Both the position numbers and the translations under genes were made by a program. Shown one piece after another: positions 27,343-36,497 of a DNA stretch of 64,000 nucleotides. The stretch lies in assembly GCA_016719465.1 (NCBI GenBank), contig JADJYY010000005.1, positions 1-64,000 on the forward strand, in the 5' to 3' direction. Position 1 is the stretch's first letter. Every line of letters starts with the position of its first letter. The notes beneath the pieces are model-generated. The model ran no database searches. It was given only the letters and a program-made list of their open reading frames with translations, and was not told where the DNA came from. The DNA comes from Hydrogenophilales bacterium. GTDB lineage: Bacteria > Pseudomonadota > Gammaproteobacteria > Burkholderiales > Thiobacillaceae.

Positions 27343-27504
27343 TGGTCTGCTTCCGAAATATCGGAACATAAAACGGCGTCTTTTCCCGCATGGCGGCGTT
27401 GCTCGTTGTTGCCATAGTCTCGGCTATGGCGCCTCCTCACGCCTTGCCCCGCGGAAAAATCCATCCGTTTTATTTGTCCCTCTATTTCGGAAGCAGACCA
27501 CTAG
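27339..27504. mobile_element. 166-bp MITE with 22-bp perfect terminal inverted repeats
   Basis: The left end CTAGTGGTCTGCTTCCGAAA (continuing TA) is repeated in inverse orientation at the right end. The similarity continues imperfectly for about 30 more bases (ATAAAACGG on both sides). No coding capacity. Both ends finish in CTAG, so a TA target duplication of the IS630/Tc1 kind is possible. It supplies the stop codon of apaH and the last codons of the convergent acyltransferase. Confidence 0.85.
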
Positions 27505-28318
27505 ACGGCGCAAAGCCTTCCCGGATGGCCGCCTCGGCGGCGGCGGCCAGTTCCCGCCGCCGCATCCCTTTGCTGGAGATGGGCGGCAGGAAATCGACCT
27601 CCACCCGCACCGCCTTGAGGCGGGCGATCCTGAGCAGGGATTCGACCAGACTCATGTCGCCGTGATAGGCCGCCTCCCGGCAGCGCGCCCCGTCCGGGGT
27701 GAGATAGCGGATCCGGACCGGCCAGACCTGGGCTTCGGCGTCCACCGCGGGTTGGAACAGGGAAGGGTAGAAGGGCAGCAATTCACCGCCATCGGACGTG
27801 GTGCCCTCGGGAAACAAGGTCAGGCAGTCACCCTCGCGCAAGTGCGTCGCCATCATCCGGTTGAGGCGCATGGCGTCCGATTTTTTCTCCCGGGTCAGGA
27901 ACAGGGTGCCGGCCGCCTCGGCCAACCAACCGATCACGGGCCAGCCGCGCACCTCCGCCTTGGAAATGAAGCGGGTTCGCGCCACGCTGAAAATCACGTA
28001 GATATCCATCCAGGACACATGATTGGCCACCAGCAGGGCGCCAGCCCGGTGGGCGGCGTCCGGATCACCCTCAACCTCGACCTCGACCGCGAGGATGGCG
28101 AGCAGCTTCGCCGACCACAGCCCCACCCGCCGGGCCCGCGCGGCGCGATCCAGGCGGGGGAAAAGCGTGAGCACGGTGAGCGATCCAGCCAGAACATGGA
28201 CGGCGACGCGGAGCAGTTTGAGGGCGGGGAAATTCACGACCGGATTCCGGGGCGGGGTAATGCCCCGGATTATCCATGCCGCGGCGCGGCTCTGGCGCGC
28301 GGCCGGGCGGATGGACAT
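27482..28318 (-). CDS. olsA: Lyso-ornithine lipid O-acyltransferase (PlsC family)
   Basis: Adds the second acyl chain to lyso-ornithine lipid, or possibly to lysophosphatidate. 278 residues from ATG 28318. One membrane segment (about 32-52), the HX4D box NHVSWMD, and the FPEGTTSDGG motif of glycerolipid acyltransferases. The start overlaps the stop of the OlsB-like gene (TGATG), which supports the ornithine-lipid reading. The final seven residues (SSGLLPK) and stop are encoded by the MITE end, so the native C-terminus has been replaced. Confidence 0.8.
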   Translation of the reverse strand: MSIRPAARQSRAAAWIIRGITPPRNPVVNFPALKLLRVAVHVLAGSLTVLTLFPRLDRAARARRVGLWSAKLLAILAVEVEVEGDPDAAHRAGALLVANHVSWMDIYVIFSVARTRFISKAEVRGWPVIGWLAEAAGTLFLTREKKSDAMRLNRMMATHLREGDCLTLFPEGTTSDGGELLPFYPSLFQPAVDAEAQVWPVRIRYLTPDGARCREAAYHGDMSLVESLLRIARLKAVRVEVDFLPPISSKGMRRRELAAAAEAAIREGFAPSSGLLPK

Positions 28319-29073
28319 CAGGCCGGCTTGAGGAAATGCCTGGCGTAGATCGGGTTGAGGTTCTTCAGGGGCAGCAGGATGGGCAGGTCGGCCGTGTTGA
28401 AGTCCGGATCCCAGGCCGGCTCGCCGCAGACATAGGCGCCGGCGCGCAGGTAGCCCTTCACCAGGGGCGGCAGGATCGGGGCGGCGGTGGAATCCAGGGA
28501 TTCCAGGGGCAGGGGGCAGCGGGGAAAGACCCGCCATTCGATGGGGGCCAGGTGCCTTTCCCGGGTCGCGTGCCAGATGCCGGCCGCGTTGTGGCCACCG
28601 TCGGCCATGCCGATGCTGGCGCAACCGATCAGGTATTCATGGCCGCCCTTGATCATGTATTCCGCCAGGCCGGCCCACAGCAGGGTGATGACGCCGCCGC
28701 CGCGGTGGTCGGGGTGCACGCAGGAGCGGCCCAGTTCCACCATGCGGCCGCGCAGGTGCTGGAGCCGGGTCAGGTCGAACTCGCCTTCCGAGTAATAGCT
28801 GCCCAGTCGCTTGGCGGCGGCGGGGCTGAGGATGCGGTAGGTGCCCACCACTTCGCCGCTGTCCCCGTCGCGCACCAGCAGGTGCTCGCAATGGGCGTCG
28901 TACATGTCGATGTCCAGGCCCGGCTCGGGCGTGTCCAGGCGGGCGCCCATTTCCTCGGCGAAGATTTTCCAGCGCAGGCGTTGTGCTTCGCGCACCTCGT
29001 CCTGGTGCCTTGCCAGTCCGACATGAAAATTCTTGCGAGCCCGGCTTTCCAGCCCGATGCGTTCCTGAAGCAT
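28318..29073 (-). CDS. olsB: L-ornithine N-alpha-acyltransferase (GNAT-like)
   Basis: Forms lyso-ornithine lipid by amide-linking a 3-hydroxy fatty acid to ornithine. 251 residues. The family shows LRWKIFAEEMGARL near the N-terminus, YDAHCEHLLVRD, and VELGRSCVHPDHRGGGVI in the acyl-CoA/ACP fold. Members are often mis-named hemolysins. With the coupled PlsC-type gene behind it the pair gives a full ornithine-lipid route, a phosphorus-free membrane lipid. Confidence 0.85.
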   Translation of the reverse strand: MLQERIGLESRARKNFHVGLARHQDEVREAQRLRWKIFAEEMGARLDTPEPGLDIDMYDAHCEHLLVRDGDSGEVVGTYRILSPAAAKRLGSYYSEGEFDLTRLQHLRGRMVELGRSCVHPDHRGGGVITLLWAGLAEYMIKGGHEYLIGCASIGMADGGHNAAGIWHATRERHLAPIEWRVFPRCPLPLESLDSTAAPILPPLVKGYLRAGAYVCGEPAWDPDFNTADLPILLPLKNLNPIYARHFLKPA

Positions 29074-29207
29074 GGCGTTCCCTTTCCTTTGCGTCGATGG
29101 CGCAAAGTTAGGGAGGGGCGGTTACCGGGTGGTTACCGGGTGGTGAAGAAATGGTTAAGGCGGGATGAGGCGCGGGTGACAAGGCGGGGCCATGCCGCCC
29201 GCCGGCC

Positions 29208-29654
29208 TCAGTGGGTGACCCGGGTCTGTCCGCCGGATTCCAGCAGGCGCACCCGCTCGCCCACGGCGAATTTCTCGCTGGTGTCTTCCTGGACCACGGC
29301 GAGTATCCGGCCCGAATCCAGGCGCACGGTAATTTCCAGGCCGGGCTTGCGGGTGATGGCTTCTTCCGATGCCGCGCCGGCCATGCCGCCGACCACCGCG
29401 CCGACCACCGCGCCGATCACCTCGCCCTTGCCGCTGCCCAGGCCGCTGCCGGCCACGCCGCCGATGGCGCCGCCGGCGGCGGTGCCGATGCCGGATTCGG
29501 TGCCTTCCAGCTTGACGCTGCGCACGTGTTCCACCACGCCCATCTTGACCTCGTAGGCGCGGCGGGCCTCCTTGCGCTCGTAATCGCCGCTGCCGAGGCC
29601 GCTGGCGCAACCCGCCAGGACGGCGGGGATCAACAGTATCCAGATCGATTTCAT
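29208..29654 (-). CDS. Glycine-zipper outer-membrane lipoprotein (SlyB-like)
   Basis: 148 residues. Lipobox LAGC at 14-17 marks a lipoprotein. Residues about 53-95 form a glycine-zipper 2TM segment (GGAIGGVAGSGLGSGKGEVI) and the C-terminus is a small beta domain (VRLDSGRILAVVQEDTSEKF) as in SlyB/PcP proteins. These proteins support envelope integrity. It has an own start after a good purine-rich site. Confidence 0.85.
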   Translation of the reverse strand: MKSIWILLIPAVLAGCASGLGSGDYERKEARRAYEVKMGVVEHVRSVKLEGTESGIGTAAGGAIGGVAGSGLGSGKGEVIGAVVGAVVGGMAGAASEEAITRKPGLEITVRLDSGRILAVVQEDTSEKFAVGERVRLLESGGQTRVTH

Positions 29655-29679
29655 GTTCGTTTCCTGTCAGTCGTACCCG

Positions 29680-30612
29680 TTATAAGCCGTAACCGTATTC
29701 CGCCTTGAAGCGGTCGGCGATCTCGTCCCAGCCGAAGCGGTGGTTCTGGCCGCCGCGATGGCCGATCTTGATGGCGCCCATCAGCCCGGCCAGGCGCCCG
29801 CAGGTGGGCCAGTCCATGCCCTTCTGCATGCCGGTCATGAGGCCGGCCCGGTAGGCGTCGCCGCAACCGGTGGGGTCCATGATGGCATGGGGTTTCGCCG
29901 CCGGAATGTGATGGGTCTCACCGTTGCTGTAGATGCGCGAGCCCTGGGCGCCCAGGGTGACGACGAGGGCCTTCACTTCCCTGGCCAGAACCTCCAGCTT
30001 GTGGCCGGTGCGCTCCTGCAGCAGCCGCGCTTCATAGTCGTTGACCGCCACGTAGTCGGCGAGTTCGACGAAACGCTGCAATTCCACGCCGCTGAACATG
30101 GGCAGGCCCTGGCCCGGATCGAAGATGAAGGGGATGCCGGCCTCGTGGAACTGGCGGGCGTGGTCCAGCATGCCCTGGCGGCCGTCGGGGGCGACGATGC
30201 CCAGGGTGATGCCGCCGGCATCGGCGACCTGGTTCTCGTGGGCGTGGTTCATGGCGCCCGGATGGAAGGCGGTGATCTGGTTGTCGGCCAGGTCGGTGGT
30301 GATGAAGGCCTGGGCGGTGAAGGTCCGCGGAACGGCGCGGATATGGCTCTGGTCCATGCCGAACTGGTTCAGCCGGTCCCGGTAGGGCGGGAAATCGTCG
30401 CCCACCGTGGCCATGATCACCGGATCGCCGCCCAGCAGCTTCATGGTGTAGGCGATGTTGCCGGCGCAGCCGCCATATTCCCGGCGCATGTCCGGCACCA
30501 GGAAGGCCACGTTCAGGATGTGGATCTGGTCGGGCAGGATGTGGTTCTTGAAGTGGTCGTGGAACACCATGATGGTGTCGTAGGCCATGGAGCCGCAGAT
30601 CAGGGTACGCAT
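29680..30612 (-). CDS. PfkB-family carbohydrate/nucleoside kinase
   Basis: 310 residues, ribokinase fold. GGCAGNIAYTMKLLGGDP is the N-terminal substrate loop and DPTGCGDAYRAGLMTG carries the catalytic Asp of the PfkB signature. Related proteins are annotated as adenosine kinases or sugar kinases; the substrate is not clear from sequence. No metabolic neighbour gives it away. Confidence 0.85.
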   Translation of the reverse strand: MRTLICGSMAYDTIMVFHDHFKNHILPDQIHILNVAFLVPDMRREYGGCAGNIAYTMKLLGGDPVIMATVGDDFPPYRDRLNQFGMDQSHIRAVPRTFTAQAFITTDLADNQITAFHPGAMNHAHENQVADAGGITLGIVAPDGRQGMLDHARQFHEAGIPFIFDPGQGLPMFSGVELQRFVELADYVAVNDYEARLLQERTGHKLEVLAREVKALVVTLGAQGSRIYSNGETHHIPAAKPHAIMDPTGCGDAYRAGLMTGMQKGMDWPTCGRLAGLMGAIKIGHRGGQNHRFGWDEIADRFKAEYGYGL

Positions 30613-30701
30613 GGGAGGTTCTTCTCGGAAATTGGACAGGAATGAGGGGTGATCGAACGGGGTGGGAATCTAGCCGGTAAAGGCGGTGGATGCCACAGGA
30701 T

Positions 30702-31610
30702 TCAGCGCCTGTTCGCGCGCGCCCTGGCCAGGCCCGCCTTGAGTTCCGGAAGCAGGGCGGCGGCGGCCTTTTCCCCGGCCAGGATGGCGGCATGACGGCC
30801 ATCGAAATCGGTGGAATCCACGTCGGGCGTGGCGGGGCGGATGACCAGATCGGCGTCCGCCATCTCCAGCCGGCCGATACTGGCGCCCATGATGGTGAAG
30901 GTGCGCAGCAACAGATCCAGAGTGGTGTCGCTCTTGCCCCATTGGGGCTTGCTGCCCACATCCACCGCGATGACGAAATCCGCCCCCATGGCCTTGACGG
31001 CGCGCACCGGTACCGGGGAGGTCAGGCCGCCGTCGACATATTCCCGATCGCGGATCGACACCGGCTTGAATATCCCGGGCACCGCGCTGGAGGCGCGCAC
31101 GGCCATGCCGGTGTTGCCGGTGCGGAAGGCCACCATCTCGCCGTTCTTGAGGTCCGTGGCCACGGCGGCGAAGGGCTTGCCCAGGCGTTCCAGGGGTTTC
31201 TGCCGGACCTGGCGGTTGACGAAATCCTGCAGGGCCTCGCCCTTGAACAGCCCGCGGCTGGGAAAGGACCAGTCCGCCAGGGTGGCCTCGTCCAGTTCCA
31301 TGCCCACCTTTTGCAGTTCGAAGCCATCCAGCCCGGCGGCGTGGAGGGCTCCCACCACCGATCCGGCGCTGGTACCGGCGATCAGGTCGGGGACGATGCC
31401 CTGGGCTTCCAGCACCTTGATCACGCCGATATGGGCGAAGCCCCGCGCCGCGCCGCCGCCCAGGGCGAGGCCGACGCGCAGGGGGCGGGGTGGCGCCTGA
31501 CCGACCGTCACCGGTGGGGTAGGCGGCTGTTCCACGGGCGGGGTGGCGGGTTGCGACGCGCATCCCGAAACCAGCAGCGTGATGGTGATGAGGGCTAAGA
31601 TAGGCGGCAT
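30702..31610 (-). CDS. Patatin-like phospholipase lipoprotein (RssA-like)
   Basis: 302 residues from ATG 31610 with a lipoprotein signal (LITITLLVSGCASQ). The catalytic dyad is Ser in GTSAGS and Asp in VDGGLT, and the oxyanion motif is LGGGAARGFAHIG. It hydrolyses acyl esters of lipids. The proline-rich linker after the lipobox places the domain away from the membrane. It is divergent from the next gene. Confidence 0.9.
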   Translation of the reverse strand: MPPILALITITLLVSGCASQPATPPVEQPPTPPVTVGQAPPRPLRVGLALGGGAARGFAHIGVIKVLEAQGIVPDLIAGTSAGSVVGALHAAGLDGFELQKVGMELDEATLADWSFPSRGLFKGEALQDFVNRQVRQKPLERLGKPFAAVATDLKNGEMVAFRTGNTGMAVRASSAVPGIFKPVSIRDREYVDGGLTSPVPVRAVKAMGADFVIAVDVGSKPQWGKSDTTLDLLLRTFTIMGASIGRLEMADADLVIRPATPDVDSTDFDGRHAAILAGEKAAAALLPELKAGLARARANRR

Positions 31611-31707
31611 GTTCGAAGCTTGGACTCGATGGCGTGTGAAGGACAAGGGGCAATTGTCCGATGCTCGCGTTGACCCCGTCTTGTCCGGAGCAGGGCCGAA
31701 AATCGTG

Positions 31708-32088
31708 ATGCGGCGCCTGTCGCGGATATTCGCATGGTGTTGGGCGTCCCCCAACACCCTCCTGGGCCTGCTCGTGGCCTTCTTGTGCCTGAGCCGGCCC
31801 CGCTGGCACGGGGGAGTGATCGAGGCCGCGGGGGGTGGACTGGCGTTCCTGCTGCGTCCCTGGGCCCAGGCGATTACCCTCGGCCATGTCATCCTGGCCC
31901 GGAGTCCTCGGAGCCTGGCGGCGTTGCGCGCCCACGAGCGCCGGCACGTGCGCCAGTACGAACGCCTCGGGCCCTTCTTCCTGCCGGCCTATTTCCTGAT
32001 CGGCGCCGTGATCTGGCTGCGGGGCGGCCGGCCCTATCTGGACCATCCTCTGGAGCGGCAGGCGGGGCTGGGGGAACCGCGGGAATAG
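31708..32088 (+). CDS. Small membrane protein of unknown function
   Basis: 126 residues from ATG 31708 (MRRLSRIFAWCWASPNTLLG); ATG 31609 in the same frame would overlap the divergent lipoprotein start. Two hydrophobic stretches (about 12-27 and 96-109) and a basic motif LRAHERRHVRQYERLGPFF between them, with two histidines five residues apart that could bind metal. I do not recognise a named family. Confidence 0.6.
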   Translation: MRRLSRIFAWCWASPNTLLGLLVAFLCLSRPRWHGGVIEAAGGGLAFLLRPWAQAITLGHVILARSPRSLAALRAHERRHVRQYERLGPFFLPAYFLIGAVIWLRGGRPYLDHPLERQAGLGEPRE

Positions 32089-32169
32089 CGACGTCTGGCC
32101 GGGCCAGGCGTTCATGCCGAAATGGACAGGCCCGCGCGGGGCGGGCCTGGTTTCAGCGGGGAGGGGCGA

Positions 32170-33492
32170 TCAGGGCTTGACCTTGTCGATGGTCAGCTTG
32201 ATGTCCTTGGCGCCCACCTTGACGTTGGTGAGGGAGCCCTCCAGGTCGCCGGTGGCGCCCATGGGGTCGCCGGACTTGGAGATGCGAACGGTCAGGTTCA
32301 CTTCCTTGAAGTTGGACAGCCGGTTGTCCGGGTTCATGGCCATGGCGTCGTTGAGTTCGAATTCCAGGGGGAACTTGACCTCGGTGGCGCGGATGGCGGC
32401 CACCGGGGCGCCGCCCCCCGCGGCGCGGGCGAACAGGAAGACGGCGTCCTTGTCGCTGATCCTGGCCTTCAGTGCCGGCGCCACATCCACCTTGCCTTTG
32501 ATGGTGGCGCCATGGGGAGGAGCGGCCGCCTTGTCCTTGCCGGCGCCCGCGTCGGCCAGATTGTCCATGCCCGTCAGGGTCTGATGCGACAGGCGCGCCG
32601 CCTCCTTCTGGGCTTCCAGGATGTCCTGGGCATAGGGCGATTCCGGCGGCAGCAGCTTGTGCAGGCGCTTGAAGTAATAGGCGGCCTTGGCGAAGCCCTT
32701 GTCCTGGAAGGCGGCGATGCCGGCCAGTTCCAGGCCCTTGATGTCCTCGGGATCCTTTTCCAGGGCCTGCATCACCAGATCGAGGGGCTTGCCCTTGATG
32801 ACGCGGTTGTTGGTGATGGCCAGGGCTTCGGCATAGCCGGTCATGACCGCCGGCACCTCGGGCCGCAGCTTGTAGGCTTTTTCATAGGCCTGCAGGGCTT
32901 CCGGCCAGTGTCCCACCGCCGCGTAGGTCTTGGCCAGGATGGTCCAGGCCTCTCCGTCGTTGGGGTCGGTCTTGGTCTTTTCCTCCACCTGCTGGATCAG
33001 CTTCATGATGTCGTGCTTGCCCTGGGCGCCGGCCATGGCGGCGGCGCTGGTGGCGGTATTAGTGGCTGTATTGGGCCCGTTCTCCTGGGCCTCGGCGATG
33101 GCGATGAGGGACGCGGGATTGCCCAGCCAGAAATAGAGGCCGAAGGCGGCGGCCGGCAGCACGCCCGCCAGGGTGAAGCCGAGGCGACGGCTGGCGACCG
33201 GGGCCATGGTGGCGTCGGCCTGGGTCAGGGCGTCCTCGGCCAGGCGGGATTCCAGTTCGACCTTCGCGACCTGGAACTGCTCCTCGGAGAGCAGGCCGCC
33301 GGCGCGGTCGGCTTCCATGTCCTTCATCTGGTCGCGATAGACGGCGATGTTGATGTCGCGGCGGGCGGCCTTGGCGGCGACGGCCTTCTTGCGCAACAGG
33401 GGGGGGAGAACGAAGGCCAGGGCGATGACCACGCAGACGGCGGTGGCGACCCAGAACAGGGAGACGGTCCAGAAGGGGTTCAGAGAGGGCAT
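32170..33492 (-). CDS. ccmI: Cytochrome c maturation protein CcmI
   Basis: Chaperone that holds apocytochrome c for heme attachment. 440 residues. Two N-terminal membrane helices (about 8-30 and 105-123) flank a coiled cytoplasmic loop (YRDQMKDMEADRAGGLLSEE). A periplasmic TPR domain follows (about 165-290) and then a C-terminal beta domain with VFLFARAAGGGAPVAAIRA. It is the last gene of the ccm operon. Confidence 0.93.
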   Translation of the reverse strand: MPSLNPFWTVSLFWVATAVCVVIALAFVLPPLLRKKAVAAKAARRDINIAVYRDQMKDMEADRAGGLLSEEQFQVAKVELESRLAEDALTQADATMAPVASRRLGFTLAGVLPAAAFGLYFWLGNPASLIAIAEAQENGPNTATNTATSAAAMAGAQGKHDIMKLIQQVEEKTKTDPNDGEAWTILAKTYAAVGHWPEALQAYEKAYKLRPEVPAVMTGYAEALAITNNRVIKGKPLDLVMQALEKDPEDIKGLELAGIAAFQDKGFAKAAYYFKRLHKLLPPESPYAQDILEAQKEAARLSHQTLTGMDNLADAGAGKDKAAAPPHGATIKGKVDVAPALKARISDKDAVFLFARAAGGGAPVAAIRATEVKFPLEFELNDAMAMNPDNRLSNFKEVNLTVRISKSGDPMGATGDLEGSLTNVKVGAKDIKLTIDKVKP

Positions 33493-33501
33493 GGTGGGCT
33501 C

Positions 33502-33951
33502 TTATTTCTCATCCAACAGTTGGGCGGCGGCGGCGAGTTGCTTCTCGTCCGTCGGGGTTTCCTTGAGGGCGCGACGCTTCTTCAGCGTCATGTACCAGAT
33601 CGTGCCGCCCAGGCTCAGGAACAGCAGGGGGCCGAGCCAGAGCAGATAGGTCACGGGCTTGAACGGCGGCCGGTACAGCACGAAGTCGCCGTAGCGGGTG
33701 GTGAGGTAGTCGATGACTTCCTTGTCGTTCTTGCCGGCCTTCATCTGGGCACGGATTTCCTTGCGCAGATCTTCCGCCAGTTCGGCGTGGGAGCCGGCCA
33801 GGGATTCGTTCTGGCAGACCAGGCAGCGCAGATCCTCCGCCAGGTTGACCATGCGTTGCTCGATCACCGGGTCTTCGCCGACGGGGGTGGCCTCGCCGGC
33901 CCAGAGCGGCGTGCTCAGCGTCAGGGCCAATGAGAACAGCAGTGTCTTCAT
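33502..33951 (-). CDS. ccmH: Cytochrome c maturation thioredoxin-like protein CcmH
   Basis: Reduces the CxxC of apocytochromes before heme ligation. 149 residues from ATG 33951. Signal-type N-terminus, active site LRCLVCQNESLAGSHA with Cys43 and Cys46, and a C-terminal membrane anchor (about 104-123). It has only the N-terminal CcmH domain; the TPR part is the separate ccmI. The ATG overlaps the ccmG stop by four bases. Confidence 0.95.
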   Translation of the reverse strand: MKTLLFSLALTLSTPLWAGEATPVGEDPVIEQRMVNLAEDLRCLVCQNESLAGSHAELAEDLRKEIRAQMKAGKNDKEVIDYLTTRYGDFVLYRPPFKPVTYLLWLGPLLFLSLGGTIWYMTLKKRRALKETPTDEKQLAAAAQLLDEK

Positions 33952-34469
33952 GCGCCCAACTCCTTCAGTTTCGGCTCGAATTTCTCTTTCCAGACATCCG
34001 GGCTGATGGGCCCGACGTGCTTCATGCGGATGATGCCGGTCTGGTCGATGACATAGGTTTCCGGCGTGCCGGTGACGCCGTAGTCGATGCCGGTCTTGCC
34101 GCTCCGATCGTCCGGCACCGCGAAGTAGGGACTGCCGTGCTCGGCCAGGAGTTGTTCCGCCTCCCGCTCCTTGTCCTTCCAGTTGAGGCCGACGATGGGC
34201 ACCTTCTGGCTTTGCGACAGGGCCATGAGCACGCCGTGTTCCTGCCGGCAGGACACGCACCAGGGCGCCCAGACGTTGAGCAGCCAGACCTTGCCCTTCA
34301 TGTCGTCGGGGCTGAAGCTCTTGTCGGCGACGCCCACCACGGGCAGCTTGAACGCCGGAGCCGGCTTGCCGATGAAGGGCGAGGGCACCTCGCGCGGGTT
34401 GAGGAACAGGCCCTTGGCGAAGAAACCCACCAGGACGGCGAAGACGATGAGGGGTATCCATCTTTTCAT
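33948..34469 (-). CDS. ccmG: Cytochrome c maturation thioredoxin CcmG (DsbE)
   Basis: Membrane-anchored thioredoxin that keeps CcmH or apocytochrome thiols reduced and receives electrons from DsbD. 173 residues from ATG 34469. Anchor at residues 5-20, active site NVWAPWCVSCRQEHG, and cis-proline loop VTGTPETYVIDQTG. It is two bases from ccmF and overlaps ccmH. Confidence 0.95.
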   Translation of the reverse strand: MKRWIPLIVFAVLVGFFAKGLFLNPREVPSPFIGKPAPAFKLPVVGVADKSFSPDDMKGKVWLLNVWAPWCVSCRQEHGVLMALSQSQKVPIVGLNWKDKEREAEQLLAEHGSPYFAVPDDRSGKTGIDYGVTGTPETYVIDQTGIIRMKHVGPISPDVWKEKFEPKLKELGA

Positions 34470-34471
34470 GC

Positions 34472-36433
34472 TCAGGCTCCTTGGGCAGCGGCGCCGGCGG
34501 GAACGACCGACTTCACCGCGATGCGGTAGCGGCGGTCGGAGGCGGCCAGGAATCCGCCGATGACCATGAGCAGGGCGCCCAGCCACAGCCAGTTGATGAA
34601 GGGCTTGTGGAATACCCGCACCGCCCAGGTAGTGGCCTGCTCGTCCAGGGGTTCGCCCAGGGCCACGTACACGTCGCGGAAGAAATCGGGATGGATGGCG
34701 GCTTCCGTCATGGGCATGCCGGAGGCGTTGTAGATGCGCTTTTCCGGGTGCAGCGTGAACAGGAGCTTGCCGCCCTTGCTGACGTCCACCGTGCCCCGCG
34801 CGGCCCGGTAATTGGGGCCGGGATGTTCGCTGGTGCCCTTGAAGGTGAAGGTGTAGCCGGCCAGTTCGGTGTGGTCGCCCACGTTCATGCGCACGTCCCG
34901 CTCCTGCTGGTAGTTGGCCACCAGGGTGATGCCGGCGATGCCCCAGGCCAGGCCCAGGTGGGCGAGCTGCATGCCCCAGAACGCGCGCGGCAGGTTGCCG
35001 AGACGGCCACTGTTTTTCAGGCGCTCGCGGAAGCCGATCAGCACGGACAGGACGATCCAGACCGAGAGGAAGAAGCCCAGGGTGGCCCAGGGATTGAAGC
35101 CCTTCATGGTCAGGGGCAAGAGGAAGCCGGTGGCCACGGCGATGGCCAGGGCCCACTTCAGGCGACCCACCATGTCCGGCAGGCTGGCGTCCTTCCAGCG
35201 GGTCAGGGGGCCGATGCCCATGAGGAACAGGGCGGGGGCCATCAGGGGCACGAACACCGCGTTGAAGTAGGGCGGCCCGACGGAAATCTTGCCCATGCCC
35301 AGGGCGTCCATGAGCAGCGGGTAGAGGGTGCCCAGCAGCACGGAACCCAGGGCCGCCAGCAGGATGACGTTGTTGGCCAGCAGCATGGCTTCCCGCGAGA
35401 ACCAGTTGAAGGCGCCGCCCGTCAGCATCCTGGGGGCGCGCCAGGCGAACAGCACCAGGGAACCACCGATGGCCACGGCCAGGAAGCCCAGGATGAAGGC
35501 GCCCCGGGCCGGGTCGGTGGCGAAGGCATGCACCGAGGACAGCACGCCGGAACGCACCAGGAAGGTGCCCAGCAGGGACAGGGAGAAGGCGGTCAGCGCC
35601 AGCAGCACGGTCCAGGCCTTGAAGGCGCCGCGCTTTTCCGTGACCGCCAGGGAATGGATCAGGGCGGTGCCGGCGATCCAGGGCATGAAGGAGGCGTTTT
35701 CGGTGGGATCCCAGAACCACCAGCCGCCCCAGCCCAGTTCACGGTAGGCCCACCAGGCGCCGAGAACGATGCCCAGGGTGAGGAAGGCCCAGGCCACCGT
35801 GGTCCAGGGCCGCGACCAGCGCGCCCAGGCGGCGTCCAGGCGGCCCGAGATCAGCGCCGCGATGGCGAAGGCGAAGGCGACGGCGAAACCCACGTAGCCC
35901 ATGTACAGCATGGGCGGATGGATGATCATGCCCCAGTCCTGCAGCAGCGGGTTCATGTCGCGGCCATCGGGGGCGGCGGGCAGCAGGCGCTCGAAGGGGT
36001 TGGAGGTGGTGAGCAGGAAGGCGATGAAGCCGATGGAGATCAGGCCCATCACGCCGATGACCCGGGCCACCATGTCGTCCGGCAGGTGGCGCGAGAACAC
36101 AGACACCGCCGTGGTCCAGAACGCCAGCATCAGCACCCAGAGCAGCATGGAGCCCTCGTGGGAGCCCCAGGTGGCGGTGATGCGGTAGACCTCGGGCAAC
36201 TGGGAGAAGGAGTTGCGCGCCACGTTGTCCACCGAGAAATCGTTGGTGAGAAACGAGTAGGCCAGGCAGGCGAAGGCCAGGGCGACGAACACGAACTGCC
36301 CCTGGGCCGCGGGCCGCGCCACCGCCATCAGGGTGAGGTTGCCGCGCTGGGCGCCAACGAGGGGTAGGACAGCCTGGGTCAGCGCCAGCAGCAGCGCGAC
36401 GATGAGGGCGAAATGGCCGAGTTCCGGGATCAT
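34472..36433 (-). CDS. ccmF: Heme lyase subunit CcmF
   Basis: Large membrane protein that attaches heme to apocytochrome c with CcmH and CcmI. 653 residues, about 15 membrane helices. The WWD heme-handling motif is GWGGWWFWDPTENASFMPW. Conserved histidines flank it (GSHEGSMLLW and IIHPPMLYMGYVG). It is the only CcmF/NrfE-type lyase visible, which matters because the neighbouring octaheme cytochrome has a CxxCK heme. Confidence 0.96.
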   Translation of the reverse strand: MIPELGHFALIVALLLALTQAVLPLVGAQRGNLTLMAVARPAAQGQFVFVALAFACLAYSFLTNDFSVDNVARNSFSQLPEVYRITATWGSHEGSMLLWVLMLAFWTTAVSVFSRHLPDDMVARVIGVMGLISIGFIAFLLTTSNPFERLLPAAPDGRDMNPLLQDWGMIIHPPMLYMGYVGFAVAFAFAIAALISGRLDAAWARWSRPWTTVAWAFLTLGIVLGAWWAYRELGWGGWWFWDPTENASFMPWIAGTALIHSLAVTEKRGAFKAWTVLLALTAFSLSLLGTFLVRSGVLSSVHAFATDPARGAFILGFLAVAIGGSLVLFAWRAPRMLTGGAFNWFSREAMLLANNVILLAALGSVLLGTLYPLLMDALGMGKISVGPPYFNAVFVPLMAPALFLMGIGPLTRWKDASLPDMVGRLKWALAIAVATGFLLPLTMKGFNPWATLGFFLSVWIVLSVLIGFRERLKNSGRLGNLPRAFWGMQLAHLGLAWGIAGITLVANYQQERDVRMNVGDHTELAGYTFTFKGTSEHPGPNYRAARGTVDVSKGGKLLFTLHPEKRIYNASGMPMTEAAIHPDFFRDVYVALGEPLDEQATTWAVRVFHKPFINWLWLGALLMVIGGFLAASDRRYRIAVKSVVPAGAAAQGA

Positions 36434-36497
36434 GCGGTCTCCTTGTGGGTGCCGTTGTCAGCGACTTTCGAGTGCCGGCCAGGCCGGCGCTCCTGTG

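Noticed and set aside
34481..36367. A 628-codon plus-strand frame opposite ccmF
   Set aside because: CcmF on the minus strand is full length with its WWD motif; the opposite frame has no recognisable domain and shadow-like composition.
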